From positions 1 to 53,938 of the forward strand of contig JAUYKV010000016.1 in the NCBI GenBank assembly GCA_030699825.1: DNA of 53,938 nt, given 5' to 3'. The notes below the pieces were generated by a model. It searched no databases and was not told the origin of the DNA. It saw only the letters and a program-made list of their open reading frames with translations. Positions 1 through 9,046 of the stretch are shown piece after piece. How positions within the stretch are numbered: position 1 is the first letter of the stretch; every line of letters begins with the position of its first letter. This DNA is from Pseudomonas sp. (GTDB lineage Bacteria; Pseudomonadota; Gammaproteobacteria; Pseudomonadales; Pseudomonadaceae). Position numbers and translations under genes: made by a program.

Positions 1-589
1 CGGCGCGCAGGCCTTCGGCTTCGAGGATCTGTGCACGCTTGATGCGTTCGGCCTTCATCTGCCCGGACATGGCCGCCATCAGGTCGGCGGGCGGGCTGAT
101 GTCCTTGATCTCGATGCGGGTGATCTTGATGCCCCAGGGCGCGGTCGCCTCGTCCACGGTGCGCAGCAGTTTCTCGTTGATCGCGTCGCGCTGGCTGAGC
201 ATCGCATCCAGCTCCATGGAGCCGAGCACGGTGCGGATATTGGTCTGCAGCAGGTTGCGGATCGCATGGGTGAGGTTGTTCACCTCGTAGGCGGCCTGGG
301 CGGCGTTGATCACCTGGAAGAAGCACACGGCATCGATCTGCACGGTGGCGTTGTCGGCGGTGATCACCTCCTGCGGCGGAATATCCAGCACGGTTTCCAT
401 GACGCTGAGCTTGTGGCCGATGCGGTCCATCACCGGCACGATGATGTTCAGGCCCGGGGTCAGGGTGTTGGTGTAGCGGCCGAAGCGTTCAACCGTCCAC
501 TGGGAACCCTGGGGTACTACTTTGAAACCCATGAAGACCACGGCGACGGCCAGGCCGACGAAGAGAAAGATCACACTGCCGATTTCCAT
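1..589 (-). CDS. SPFH/band-7 (stomatin-like, QmcA-type) membrane protein, C-terminus cut by window edge
   Basis: The first 196 codons of a leftward gene whose 3' end lies outside the window. The protein opens with an N-terminal membrane anchor (about residues 4-20, beginning [19 protein letters not shown]) followed by the SPFH core, with the family segments [16 protein letters not shown] and [15 protein letters not shown], and later [17 protein letters not shown]. The start at 589 is preceded by AAGGAA at a good distance. SPFH proteins of this type form inner-membrane rings associated with membrane quality control and often pair with a NfeD-like protein, which would lie off the window to the left. 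Family assignment is firm; the specific role is inferred. Confidence 0.85.
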   Translation of the reverse strand, partial: MEIGSVIFLFVGLAVAVVFMGFKVVPQGSQWTVERFGRYTNTLTPGLNIIVPVMDRIGHKLSVMETVLDIPPQEVITADNATVQIDAVCFFQVINAAQAAYEVNNLTHAIRNLLQTNIRTVLGSMELDAMLSQRDAINEKLLRTVDEATAPWGIKITRIEIKDISPPADLMAAMSGQMKAERIKRAQILEAEGLRA

Positions 590-680
590 GAGGCGTATTT
601 CCTTGCGGGGGCTTGTAAGGTGACGGGCGATTGTATGCCTATAGCTGGCGTTTTGCCCGGGCGCCAGGCGGACTTGTGAA

Positions 681-2288
681 TCAGTAGGTGTTGCCTCGCA
701 GGGCGGCGAGCAATTTTCGATCCCGTGCATAGAGGTCGTTGCGCAGGACCAGTTCACCGTCGGCGTTGACCCCTGCGGTCCAGTAGGCGAGGACGATCGG
801 CAGGCGCTCGCGCATCGGGTATTCCGTGGTTTTGCCGCTGGCCAGCAGGCGCGCGATCTCGGCACAGTCAGCGGCCGGCAGCAGGGTGTCGAGCAGTTCG
901 ACGATACCTTCGATGCGCACGCAGCCGGAGCTGAAGGCGCGCGGCGACTTGCGGAACAGGTGCTGGCTGGGGGTGTCGTGCAGGTACACGGAGAACGGGT
1001 TGGCGAAGCGGATGACCAACTGGCCGAGGGGATTATTCGGCCCGGCATCCTGGCGCAGGATGATCGCCCCGGGTTTCTCCCAGTCGACCTTGGCCGGGTC
1101 GAGCGGCTTGCCGTCGCGGTCGAGCACGCGCAACTGCTGGCGCTGCAGGTAGCCGAGGTCGCGGCGGATCTGCGGCAGCTTGTCCTCGCGCAGGATGGTC
1201 GGCGGCACGGTCCAGGTGGGATTGAGGGTCAGGCGGCTGACCAGCGACTTGAGTTGTGGCGTCTGGCGTGCCGGCCGACCGACCTGGGCGCGGCCCTGCC
1301 ACAGCAACTGATGGTCGCGGTAATAGCTGAGCTGGCCTCCGGCGATATCCACCAGCAGGGTTTCGGCCTCGATGTCATCGGCCAGCCAGCGCCAGCGTTC
1401 AAGGTTGACCCGCAGTTGCTCGAGGCGTGCGGCCGCGCTGGTGTTCAGGGCGGTCAGGCTGTCCGGGCCGACCAAACCGTCGGCCTGCAGGCCATGACGA
1501 GCCTGGAAGTGCTCCACCGCGGCCACCAGGGCGGCGTCGTAGTGGTCACTGGCGGTCGCGGGTCGTTCATCCAGATAGCCTTCTGCGGCCAGGCGGTCGA
1601 CCAGCAAGGGAACGCGCGCATCGTGCATGTCCGGGCGCAGCAGGCTGCCGCCGGGAATCGGCGTCCACTGGTTGAGTGGCAGGCGTCGGCGCTCGGCGTA
1701 GGCGCGGCGCAGTTCCTGGTACTCGCGCAGCACCGGGCGCGCCGTGGCGAAGGCTGCCGGCAGGTCGGCGAGCCCCTGCCAGGCCAGGCCGAGTACGCTG
1801 GGGCGTGGGGTCGGGCTGAGGCTGTCGGGGGCACGCCAGAACGGTTCTATCGGTTCTTGCGCCAGCCGCCCGCGCGCCAGATGCTGCAGCGCTTGCAGGT
1901 AACCGTGGCTGATCAGCAGGTCGGTGCAGGCGCGCTGCTGGCGATCCCGCGGCAGCGGGGCGCGCAGGCTGTCGAGCCGATACTCGTTCGGCTCGAGGCC
2001 GTCGTCAGCCAGTTGCTCCAGTTCGTGCAGCAACGCGGCGCGCCGGCTAGGCTCCTGCCAGAGCGGACTGAATGTCTGGCGCGCATAGAGTTCGTGCAGC
2101 AGGCCAGGCAATTGCAGGTCTGCGGCCGTGAGCGCTGGAGCACAGGCGCTCGGTTGCGCGGCGAAGCTGTGGCGGATCGCCTGGCTAGCGCCGTCTTCGA
2201 TGCCGTAGGCCTGGGCCGTGAGCGCCAGCAGACAGCCGGCGGTCAGGTAATGTGCGGTTTTTTTGTACAATCGCGCCCTGCAGTCCAT
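681..2288 (-). CDS. L,D-transpeptidase, YcbB/LdtD type
   Basis: A 535-residue exported murein cross-linking enzyme of the LdtD (YcbB) class, making 3-3 cross-links between peptidoglycan stems in the periplasm. Seen in order: a positively charged N-terminus with a hydrophobic signal segment (about residues 13-28); a scaffold domain ([16 protein letters not shown], about 65-80); a peptidoglycan-binding type-1 helix bundle ([18 protein letters not shown], about 255-280); and a YkuD catalytic domain ending in the His and SGCVR signature ([19 protein letters not shown] then CVR), with the nucleophilic Cys. Length is normal for the group. It is divergent from the YkuD_2 gene at 2429, with 140 bp between the two starts, so the two may share a control region. 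Confidence 0.85.
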   Translation of the reverse strand: MDCRARLYKKTAHYLTAGCLLALTAQAYGIEDGASQAIRHSFAAQPSACAPALTAADLQLPGLLHELYARQTFSPLWQEPSRRAALLHELEQLADDGLEPNEYRLDSLRAPLPRDRQQRACTDLLISHGYLQALQHLARGRLAQEPIEPFWRAPDSLSPTPRPSVLGLAWQGLADLPAAFATARPVLREYQELRRAYAERRRLPLNQWTPIPGGSLLRPDMHDARVPLLVDRLAAEGYLDERPATASDHYDAALVAAVEHFQARHGLQADGLVGPDSLTALNTSAAARLEQLRVNLERWRWLADDIEAETLLVDIAGGQLSYYRDHQLLWQGRAQVGRPARQTPQLKSLVSRLTLNPTWTVPPTILREDKLPQIRRDLGYLQRQQLRVLDRDGKPLDPAKVDWEKPGAIILRQDAGPNNPLGQLVIRFANPFSVYLHDTPSQHLFRKSPRAFSSGCVRIEGIVELLDTLLPAADCAEIARLLASGKTTEYPMRERLPIVLAYWTAGVNADGELVLRNDLYARDRKLLAALRGNTY

Positions 2289-2428
2289 GATTCGCCAGTT
2301 CCGTGATCGCGCTAAGCAGTCAAAGGGTGTGGTCGCCGTCGGTTAGTATCACGCCCGCGGCGATTGCAACAGGCGCTCGCAAGCGCTCGCCAAGTGTTTG
2401 CCGCAGTGTACACAGGAGCTTCCTGCAC

Positions 2429-3136
2429 ATGATCAAATCACTCCGCCGGCTCGCCCTCACCCTGACCGGGTTGTGCCTGCTGGCGTCGCCCTGGCTGGCG
2501 GCGGCATCCGCCCCGCAACCGCTGTTCGACGGCCTGACGCGTGCCGCGCCCGGGCTCGATCGCCAGGTCCTCGAGCATGCGCTGGCGGCCATGCAGTGTG
2601 CGCTCAGCCATGGCGCCGAGCCGGCGCAGCGCCTGGCGGTGATCGACTATGCGCAGCCGTCCACGGCGCGGCGGTTGTGGATCTTCGACCTGCAGCAGCA
2701 ACGCCTGCTGTTGAACGACCTGGTCGCCCATGGACGGAGGTCTGGCGAGAATCTGGCCACGCGCTTTTCCAACACCCAGGACAGTCATCAGTCCAGTCTG
2801 GGCCTGTTCCGCGCGGCGGAGAGCTACAGCGGCAAGCACGGCTACTCGTTGCGTATGGACGGGCTCGAGCCAGGGGTGAACGATCGTGCCCGCGAGCGCG
2901 CCATCGTCATCCACGCCGCCAGCTACGTCGATCCGCGCCTGGCAAAGACTCAGGGCCGGATCGGCCGCAGCCTCGGTTGCCCGGCGGTGCGTCCGCAGGT
3001 GGCGCGGATGGTGGTCGACCAGCTCAAGGGTGGCCAGTTCGTCTTCGCCTGGTATCCGGACCAAGGCTGGCTGCAGAGCTCCGCCTACCTCAACTGCCCG
3101 TCACGCCAGGGTGAGGCGGTCGTCGCCCAGCGCTGA
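2429..3136 (+). CDS. Exported YkuD_2-family (murein L,D-transpeptidase catalytic domain) protein
   Basis: A 235-residue secreted protein. The start at 2429 is chosen because AGGAG lies 10 bases upstream and the product then begins with a classic signal peptide (MIKSLRRLALTLTGLCLLA, cleavage probably after the following Ala-rich stretch). The open frame continues to 2303 but that part looks non-coding. The YkuD_2 signatures are present: HGRRSGENL, SNTQDSHQSSLGLF, AIVIHAASYVDP and GRSLGCPAV, giving a His and a Cys in the catalytic arrangement. Such proteins are related to L,D-transpeptidases, but their exact reaction is not settled. It diverges from the LdtD-like gene on the left. Confidence 0.8.
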   Translation: MIKSLRRLALTLTGLCLLASPWLAAASAPQPLFDGLTRAAPGLDRQVLEHALAAMQCALSHGAEPAQRLAVIDYAQPSTARRLWIFDLQQQRLLLNDLVAHGRRSGENLATRFSNTQDSHQSSLGLFRAAESYSGKHGYSLRMDGLEPGVNDRARERAIVIHAASYVDPRLAKTQGRIGRSLGCPAVRPQVARMVVDQLKGGQFVFAWYPDQGWLQSSAYLNCPSRQGEAVVAQR

Positions 3137-3181
3137 GAGCGCTAGCCCGACACGGCGTCAGCAGGTTCATCCGCGATCGCG

Positions 3182-3254
3182 ATGATGGGTTACGCCGCGC
3201 AGAGACTGCAGCTCGATCAAGTATCGCTCGAGCGCCTACCCATCCTACGGTTAG
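3182..3254. repeat. Degenerate dispersed intergenic palindrome between 3136 and 3272
   Basis: The 135-bp gap between two convergent genes contains an imperfect inverted element: GATGGGTTACGCCGCG on the left and CTACCCATCCTACGG on the right. The same motif style (GGTGGATTACGCGGCG with CGCCGCTAATCCACCC) recurs at 24856-24921, so this appears to be a decayed member of a dispersed repeat. It lies where the transcripts of the genes ending at 3136 and 3272 converge and could help end both, but there is no T-tract. Confidence 0.4.
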
Positions 3255-3271
3255 GCCACGGCGGTCGTGCG

Positions 3272-5056
3272 CTACTTCTGTTCGCTCTGCGGCGTGACCC
3301 GCAGCACCTCTTCGATGGTGGTTAGCCCGGCGGCGACCTTCTGCGCGCCGGACAGCCGCAAGCTGCGCATGCCTTCCTTGAAGGCATGCCGGCGCAGGGC
3401 GCTGAGGTCGGTGTCGGCGTTGATCAGCGGTTTGATCGCATCGCCCAGCTGCATGATTTCGTAGACCCCGGCGCGCCCGCGGTAGCCAGTATCGCGGCAT
3501 TCCAGGCAGCCCACGGCCTTGTGCGCACCAGTCGGCAGCGGCGCGTTCCAGGGTTTGGTCAGGCTCTGCCAGTCGTCTTCGCTGAGCTCATGCGGGGCCT
3601 TGCAGTGCGGACACAGGGTGCGCACCAGGCGCTGGGCCATGACCCCGAGCAGGGTGGCCTTGAGCAGGTAATGCGGCACGCCCAGCTCGAGCAGGCGGGT
3701 GATGGCGCTCGGCGCGTCATTGGTGTGCAGGGTCGAGAGCACCAGGTGGCCGGTGAGCGCCGCCTGGATCGCCATCTCGGCGGTTTCCAGGTCGCGGATC
3801 TCGCCGATCATGATGATGTCCGGATCCTGACGCATCAGCGCGCGCACGCCGCTGGCGAAGCTCAGGTCGATGTTGTGCTGCACCTGCATCTGGTTGAAGG
3901 CGCCTTCGATCATCTCGATCGGGTCTTCGATGGTGCAGACGTTGACCTCCGGCGTCGCCAGTTGCTTGAGCGTGGTGTAGAGGGTGGTGGTCTTGCCCGA
4001 GCCGGTGGGGCCGGTGACCAGAATGATGCCGTTGGGCTGGCGAGTCATGTCGGCCCAGCGCTTCATGTCGTCCGGCGAGAAGCCCAACTGGTCGAAGCTT
4101 TTCAGCAGCACTTCCGGGTCGAAGATGCGCATCACCAGTTTTTCGCCGAAGGCGGTGGGCAGGGTCGACAAGCGCAGTTCGACTTCGCCGCCATCCGGAA
4201 TCCTGGTCTTGACCCGGCCGTCCTGGGGTTTGCGCTTTTCCGCGACGTTCATCCGCCCCAGGCTCTTCAGGCGGCTGACCACCGCCATGGTCACCTGCGG
4301 CGGCAACTGGTAGACGGTGTGCAGCACGCCGTCGATGCGAAAGCGCACGCTGCCCTGCTCGCGGCGCGGCTCGATGTGGATATCGCTGGCGCGTTGCTGG
4401 AAGGCGTACTGGAACAGCCAGTCGACGATGTTGACGATATGCGCGTCGTTGGCGTCCGGTTCCTGATCCTGGGCGCCGAGGTTGAGCAACTGCTCGAAGT
4501 TGCCGACCCCGCTGATCTTGCTGTCGCCGGCGCTGGCGCCGCTGACCGACTTGGCCAGGCGGTAGAACTCCACGGTCAGGCGCTGGATGTCCGCCGGGTT
4601 GGCCACCACGCGCTTGATCGGGCGCTTGAGCACATGGGTCAGGTTGGCTTCCCAGCTGTGCATCAGCGGTTGCGCGCTGGCGATGGTCACCGCATCCGGG
4701 GCCACCGCCACGGCGAGGATCTTGTGCCGTTGGGCGAAGGCGTAGGACATCAGCGGGGTGATGGCGGCGACGTCGATCTTCAGCGGGTCGATGCGCAGGT
4801 AGGGTTGGCCGGCGAACTGCGCCAGCCAGAGGGTGAGGCTTTCCAGGTCGAGCTTGTTGCCCGGACGGCTGAGGTCGTCGACCTGCTGCGCGGCGAGAAA
4901 CTCCAGCGGATGCTGCTGATTGTTCACCGCGCTGCGACGGATCGCCAGGCACTGCTCGGCGCTGTCCTGGTCGACCCGGCCCTGGGCGACCAGTTCGCGC
5001 AGCAGGTCGCTGAGGTCAAGGGGGCGGTCTTGGTTGGTTGCAGCAAAGGCGGACAT
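3272..5056 (-). CDS. GspE/PilB-family secretion ATPase (type II secretion/type IV pilus type)
   Basis: A 594-residue cytoplasmic hexameric ATPase of the type II/IV secretion superfamily. The start at 5056 is chosen because GAGGAG lies just upstream; the open frame up to 5164 would run through the inverted repeat. Visible features: an N-terminal GSPII_E_N domain (about 1-200), Walker A GPTGSGKTTTLY (about residue 350), aspartate-box region TIEDPIEMIEGAFNQMQVQ, Walker B LMRQDPDIIMIGEIRD, the His box TGHLVLSTLHTNDA, and a C-terminal tetracysteine zinc site (CPHC ... CLEC). No pilin or other secretion gene is adjacent, so it is an orphan ATPase, as I recall for P. aeruginosa PA5210. Partner and substrate are unknown. 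Confidence 0.85.
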   Translation of the reverse strand: MSAFAATNQDRPLDLSDLLRELVAQGRVDQDSAEQCLAIRRSAVNNQQHPLEFLAAQQVDDLSRPGNKLDLESLTLWLAQFAGQPYLRIDPLKIDVAAITPLMSYAFAQRHKILAVAVAPDAVTIASAQPLMHSWEANLTHVLKRPIKRVVANPADIQRLTVEFYRLAKSVSGASAGDSKISGVGNFEQLLNLGAQDQEPDANDAHIVNIVDWLFQYAFQQRASDIHIEPRREQGSVRFRIDGVLHTVYQLPPQVTMAVVSRLKSLGRMNVAEKRKPQDGRVKTRIPDGGEVELRLSTLPTAFGEKLVMRIFDPEVLLKSFDQLGFSPDDMKRWADMTRQPNGIILVTGPTGSGKTTTLYTTLKQLATPEVNVCTIEDPIEMIEGAFNQMQVQHNIDLSFASGVRALMRQDPDIIMIGEIRDLETAEMAIQAALTGHLVLSTLHTNDAPSAITRLLELGVPHYLLKATLLGVMAQRLVRTLCPHCKAPHELSEDDWQSLTKPWNAPLPTGAHKAVGCLECRDTGYRGRAGVYEIMQLGDAIKPLINADTDLSALRRHAFKEGMRSLRLSGAQKVAAGLTTIEEVLRVTPQSEQK

Positions 5057-5124
5057 GCGGGCTCCTCGGTCTCTCTCGGCGCACGGCAGGCAGTAGTCAG
5101 AGACCTGTTCTCCCATACGAGGCA

Positions 5125-5173
5125 TAGGGTCTGTTGCCGTTTCGCGGCCGCATCGAAACGGCAACAGACCCTA
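5125..5173. repeat. Perfect 20-bp inverted repeat (stem-loop), 9-nt loop
   Basis: Positions 5125-5144 and 5154-5173 are exact reverse complements over 20 bases (arms begin TAGGGTCTGTTGCC), separated by a 9-base GC-rich loop. It lies between the start of the secretion ATPase gene and the end of the REC-kinase gene, both read leftward. As RNA it would be a very stable hairpin. There is no T-run on either side, so it is not a standard terminator by sequence. It could be a mobile miniature palindrome or an mRNA boundary element. The rest of 5057-5242 shows nothing else recognisable. Confidence 0.8.
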
Positions 5174-5242
5174 GCATGCCCGAAACCGTTGGCGAGGGCG
5201 AAGCGTCAAGCGTGATCGGTTACCCAACCTGGCGCTCGCAGG

Positions 5243-6673
5243 CTATTGAGGCGCGAGCGCCTGCGCTGATTCGGACCGAGCGGGCTGGCGGATGGGTAAT
5301 TCGATGCGGAAGGTGCTGCCCAGACCCACTTCGCTGTCCACGCTGAGCGTGCCGTTGTGCTTCTGCACGATGCCGTAGGAGAGCGACAGGCCCAGCCCGG
5401 TGCCCTGGCCGATGGGTTTGGTGGTGAAGAAGGGCTCGAAGATCCGCGGCAGGACTTGCGCCGCAATGCCCTGGCCGCTATCCGCCACCTCTATCCAGAC
5501 CTGCTCGGCCGCCGTACCGGTGCGAATGCTGATCGTACCCCGCTCGGGCCCCATCGCCTGGGCGGCGTTGACCAGCAGATTGAGGACGACCTGGTTGAGT
5601 TGCGCAGGCAGGCATTCGATCTCGCCGATGCCCGCGTATTGCTTGAGCACATCGGCCTTGTACTTGATCTCGTTGGCGACGATGTTGAGGGTCGAGTCGA
5701 TGCCTTCTTCCAGGTTGGCCCACTGCCATTCCTGGTTTGAGTCGATTCGCGAGAAGTCCTTCAGGTCCTGGACGATCTGGCGTACCCGGGCGATGCCCTG
5801 CCTGGATTCGCGCATCAGCTGCGGGATGTCCTCCTTGAGGAAATCGAGCTCCAGGCGTTCGCGCAGGCTCTGCAGCTGGGCCGCCACCTCCGCCGAGCCC
5901 ACGGTCTGCTCCACGGCCTCGTATGCCGTCAGCATCTCCAGCAGCCCTGCGTAATAACCCTCGAGCGTGCAGAAATTGGAGGAGATATAGCCGATCGGGT
6001 TATTAATCTCGTGCGCGACGCCCGCCGCCAGTTGGCCGATGGAGGCCAGTTTCTCGGCTTGCAGCAGCTGGCTCTGCAGCTGTTTGCGTTCGAGAATTTC
6101 CACTTGCAGCGCTTCGCTGGCTTGCCTGATCTCGTGGGTTCGCTCGACGACCTTGGCCTCCAGGTCGCTCATCTGCAGGGCCGCCTGCTGGGTCATTTCC
6201 CACTTGGCCGTCAGCGTATTGGCCAGTTGGCAGACCTCGATATTGTCGAAGGGCTTCTTCAGGATCAGCAGACGATCGCGGCTGTCGAGGCGGTCGAGAA
6301 CCTCTTCCCAGGAGTAGTCGGCGTATGCGGTACAGATGACTATCTGCAGGCGCGGGTCTTCTTGCCAGAGTTGCTCGATGGTCTCGACGCCGTCCCAGCC
6401 CAGCGGCATGCGCATGTCGACGAATGCCAGGGCGTAGGGACGGTTGCCACGCATGGACGCGCACACCATGGCCAGGCCTTCCTGACCCTGGTAGGCCGAG
6501 TCGAGTTCGAACGGCGGGGCGCCGGCCTTGACCTCCTCGCCGAACAGAGCCGCCTCGACCGCATCCAGTTCGGCCTCCGTCTGGGTATCCAGCAGGAGGA
6601 TCTTGCGGAAGTCCTCATGGATCGAGGGCGTATCGTCGATCAGCAGGATGCGTCGGTTATGCAGCGTGCTCAT
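5243..6673 (-). CDS. Receiver-histidine kinase (REC-coiled coil-HisKA-HATPase)
   Basis: A 476-residue soluble two-component protein with no membrane segment. Residues 1-150 are a receiver domain: acidic pocket in LLIDDTP (D13, D14), phospho-acceptor Asp86 in FVDMRMP, and KKPFD near 139-143. A coiled coil (about 155-210) leads to the kinase core: H-box LAAGVAHEINNPIG with His221, N-box VLNLLVNAAQAM, G-boxes DSGQGIAAQVLPRIFEPFF and GQGTGLGLSLSYGI. The receiver is closely related to that of the REC-PAS-GGDEF-EAL protein at 9618 (shared DFRKIL, MRMP.GWDGVET, CTAY.DYSWEE). Its start overlaps the preceding kinase stop by 4 bases (6670-6673), so both are translated from one message. It may receive phosphate from that kinase and relay it onward; this is inferred. 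Confidence 0.85.
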   Translation of the reverse strand: MSTLHNRRILLIDDTPSIHEDFRKILLLDTQTEAELDAVEAALFGEEVKAGAPPFELDSAYQGQEGLAMVCASMRGNRPYALAFVDMRMPLGWDGVETIEQLWQEDPRLQIVICTAYADYSWEEVLDRLDSRDRLLILKKPFDNIEVCQLANTLTAKWEMTQQAALQMSDLEAKVVERTHEIRQASEALQVEILERKQLQSQLLQAEKLASIGQLAAGVAHEINNPIGYISSNFCTLEGYYAGLLEMLTAYEAVEQTVGSAEVAAQLQSLRERLELDFLKEDIPQLMRESRQGIARVRQIVQDLKDFSRIDSNQEWQWANLEEGIDSTLNIVANEIKYKADVLKQYAGIGEIECLPAQLNQVVLNLLVNAAQAMGPERGTISIRTGTAAEQVWIEVADSGQGIAAQVLPRIFEPFFTTKPIGQGTGLGLSLSYGIVQKHNGTLSVDSEVGLGSTFRIELPIRQPARSESAQALAPQ

Positions 6674-7764
6674 AGGCTATCCAGTGTGGCGCTAATGGGT
6701 AATTCGAGGGTGAAGGTCGCCCCTCGATCCGGTCCCTCGCTATGGGCGGTCAGGCTGCCGCCCATCTCCATGGCCGCCAGCGCGCAACTGTGCAGGCCGA
6801 AACCGTGGCCATTCTTGCGGGTGGTGAAGCCGTGGGCAAAGATCCGGGTGAGGTTTTCTGCCGCGATGCCTTCGCCATCGTCCTGCACGCAGATCCGCAG
6901 GTTGCCCTCGTCCAGCAGCCGTACGCTCAGGGTCAGGGTGCGCGATTGGTCAGCCGGGGCCGACAGCGCATCCTTGGCGTTGCTGATCAGGTTGACCAGG
7001 ATCAGCAGCAGCCGATGCTTGTCGAGCAATAGCGCAGGCGTTGCGGCGAACGCCTTGATTACGCTGATCCGCTGGCGGCTGAGCGCCTCGGCGTGAATGC
7101 GCAGGGCATCTTCGAGCAAGTCGGCGAGCTGCACCGGTTCGACCATGCTCGACGCGCCGGCGTAGGACTGCTGGGTGGCGACTATCACCTTGATGTGGCC
7201 AACGTTCTTGGTCAGGTTTGCGAGTTCTTCGACAATGCTCTGCTGCTCGGCGGCGATGGCCTCGACCAGTTGGTTCAGGTAAATCGGTAGCAGCTTGCCC
7301 TTGGCGTCGTGGCTGATGAAGTCGCCGAGGTCGGCGGCGTGCTGGTTGATCAGTTGGACAGCCTTGGCCAGCCCCTGGGCCTTGGAGGTGCGCACCTTGC
7401 GGCTGACCAACTCGGCGGAGACGTTCACGCTATTGAGCACGTTGCCGACGTTATGCAGCACGTTGGTGGCGATTTCGGCCATGCCGGCCTGGCGCGCCGT
7501 GGCCACCAGTTCGCTCTGGGTCTGACGCAGTTCCTGGGTGATTTTCTCGTTCTCGCCCAGGACCGCTTGCAGCTCCGCCGTGCGGCTGAGGACCAGCTCT
7601 TCCAGCATGATTGTGGTCTGGAACAGGTCGAAATCCGAGCCCTGGGCATTGGCGCTGCGTTCGGCACGGTCCATCAGAGCGCGGATGATCTTGTTGAGCC
7701 GGACGATTTCGCGCTCTGTGGCTTGCTCGGTTGTTGGTTCGTGGCACGCGGCTGATTCAGGCAT
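6670..7764 (-). CDS. Cytosolic histidine kinase with atypical H-box, coupled to the FIST sensor gene
   Basis: A 364-residue kinase with no membrane segment and no PAS domain. A coiled coil (about 15-90) precedes the phospho-acceptor region AEIATNVLHNVGNVLNSV (His104), a form seen in kinases that partner separate sensor proteins rather than the usual HE.R/NP H-box. The ATPase domain is complete: N-box LILVNLISNAKDAL, G1 DDGEGIAAENLTRIF, F-box/G2 HGFTTRKNGHGFGLHS. The start overlaps the FIST gene end by 8 bases (7757-7764), so kinase and sensor are tightly coupled. By analogy with NosP-NahK pairs, the FIST protein would control its autophosphorylation. The segment 6700-7080 has a close copy at 9060-9490. 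Confidence 0.85.
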   Translation of the reverse strand: MPESAACHEPTTEQATEREIVRLNKIIRALMDRAERSANAQGSDFDLFQTTIMLEELVLSRTAELQAVLGENEKITQELRQTQSELVATARQAGMAEIATNVLHNVGNVLNSVNVSAELVSRKVRTSKAQGLAKAVQLINQHAADLGDFISHDAKGKLLPIYLNQLVEAIAAEQQSIVEELANLTKNVGHIKVIVATQQSYAGASSMVEPVQLADLLEDALRIHAEALSRQRISVIKAFAATPALLLDKHRLLLILVNLISNAKDALSAPADQSRTLTLSVRLLDEGNLRICVQDDGEGIAAENLTRIFAHGFTTRKNGHGFGLHSCALAAMEMGGSLTAHSEGPDRGATFTLELPISATLDSL

Positions 7765-8917
7765 CGTGGGTCTCCAGGGCTTGCAGGCCTATCGCTATTC
7801 CGACCAGCGTCTGATTGACATGCACGCCGCGGAACTGTTCGCCGTAGGTGTTGAAGCCGACGGTGTTGTTCTGCAACAGGACTTCACCTATGCGCTGTTT
7901 AACGGGGCTCTGGGCAATTTCCAGTTTGCGCAAGATGCAATCGCAGCCGAGGACCAGCAGTGGCGGGCCGATCTCGGCCCGTATCCGGGCAAGAGTCTGC
8001 TCCAGGTTCTGCAGGAGATCCACGCCCTGTGCAAGCCGCAGTACCAGCCCGTTTTCGATGGCGCAGAAGAACGTCAGGCTGCCATCCGGGTTGGCTTTCT
8101 GGATGGAACGCACGTAGGTCGTGCCGCCGATCGTCAGCACCAACGGCCAGGCGGCGAAACGCGCGGGGTCGAGATCGCGGCTATCGATGCCGAGCATTCG
8201 GGCGTATTCCTGGCTCGCCGGCAGTCCATTGATTTCCTTGACGACGCGGGAGGGTGCATCGGCCTCGGTGACAACCAGGCGTTGCTCCGTGGTCACGAAA
8301 TGCTGGGTCTTGAATATCCGCAAGGGCAGGCGCGAGGTCAGCAGAACCAGGATGGCACTGTCGGAACAGAATCGGCCCTGCCAATAGACATGGGTCTTTA
8401 CAAACTGCATGCCATCTCCCGCCGAACCGCCGATCAATGGGAGCTTGCCCAGCGCGCGCTGGAATGCCCGGGTTAGCGGTTCCTCCCGCAGCGACAAACC
8501 ATCGACCAGCAGCAACGCGAAGCCGTTGTCCGTGGAGCTGTGTGGTGCCTGGGAGTGCAGCTGTTGCAGCAACCCCTGGGCGAAGGCCTGGCCGGTGTCG
8601 GCATCGAATTGCTGCAGATGCTCGAGATGGCCGCTGACCGCACTGAAATGGCTCGCCGCAAAGCTTGCACCGGTAAGGCTGTGTTCCAGGCAGCCGGCTG
8701 GTCCGATTTCTCCGGCAGTGGTGCAGCCGACGACTTGCACCCCGGTGAACAGACGCTGCATTTCGCCAGCGAGCACGTCCAGGTCGTACTCGTTGGAACA
8801 GAAGAAGACCACTAGCGCCATGTCGGGTTGCGCCACCCCGGCATGGAATTCCTGCGCGGCCTGTTGCGGGTCGGTGGCGCAAGACTGCGCTTTGCGTATG
8901 TGAGTCTGCTGCTCCAT
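7757..8917 (-). CDS. FIST-domain sensor protein, NosP-like (candidate nitric-oxide sensor)
   Basis: A 386-residue cytosolic sensor. The start at 8917 is set by AAGGAG eight bases upstream; the longer frame to 9016 is not needed. FIST_N is about residues 25-220 (VVFFCSNEYDLD, VVGCTTAGEIGP, LIGGSAGDGM), FIST_C about 230-385. Known: FIST proteins of the NosP group are haem-binding nitric-oxide sensors that sit beside a histidine kinase and feed c-di-GMP circuits. Seen here: the same gene company (kinase overlapping by 8 bases, REC-kinase, GGDEF-EAL) and a His near residue 206 (FKTQHF) as candidate haem ligand. Haem binding and NO as ligand are inferred; other FIST proteins may bind other small molecules. 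Confidence 0.8.
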   Translation of the reverse strand: MEQQTHIRKAQSCATDPQQAAQEFHAGVAQPDMALVVFFCSNEYDLDVLAGEMQRLFTGVQVVGCTTAGEIGPAGCLEHSLTGASFAASHFSAVSGHLEHLQQFDADTGQAFAQGLLQQLHSQAPHSSTDNGFALLLVDGLSLREEPLTRAFQRALGKLPLIGGSAGDGMQFVKTHVYWQGRFCSDSAILVLLTSRLPLRIFKTQHFVTTEQRLVVTEADAPSRVVKEINGLPASQEYARMLGIDSRDLDPARFAAWPLVLTIGGTTYVRSIQKANPDGSLTFFCAIENGLVLRLAQGVDLLQNLEQTLARIRAEIGPPLLVLGCDCILRKLEIAQSPVKQRIGEVLLQNNTVGFNTYGEQFRGVHVNQTLVGIAIGLQALETHDA

Positions 8918-9046
8918 CAGACACTCCTTGTGGCAAAACGTGAGCGGAGCATTATGGCGCGTCTGCGCGCCTTGGTTTGAGCATCTTTGGGTAGCAACGG
9001 CCCTGCCGGCGGGCAAAGGATGCCTGCGGGCGCGGCAGGGGCTGTC

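Noticed and set aside
3386..5215. 609-codon + strand frame opposite the secretion ATPase
   Set aside because: Shadow; the opposite strand has all ATPase motifs.
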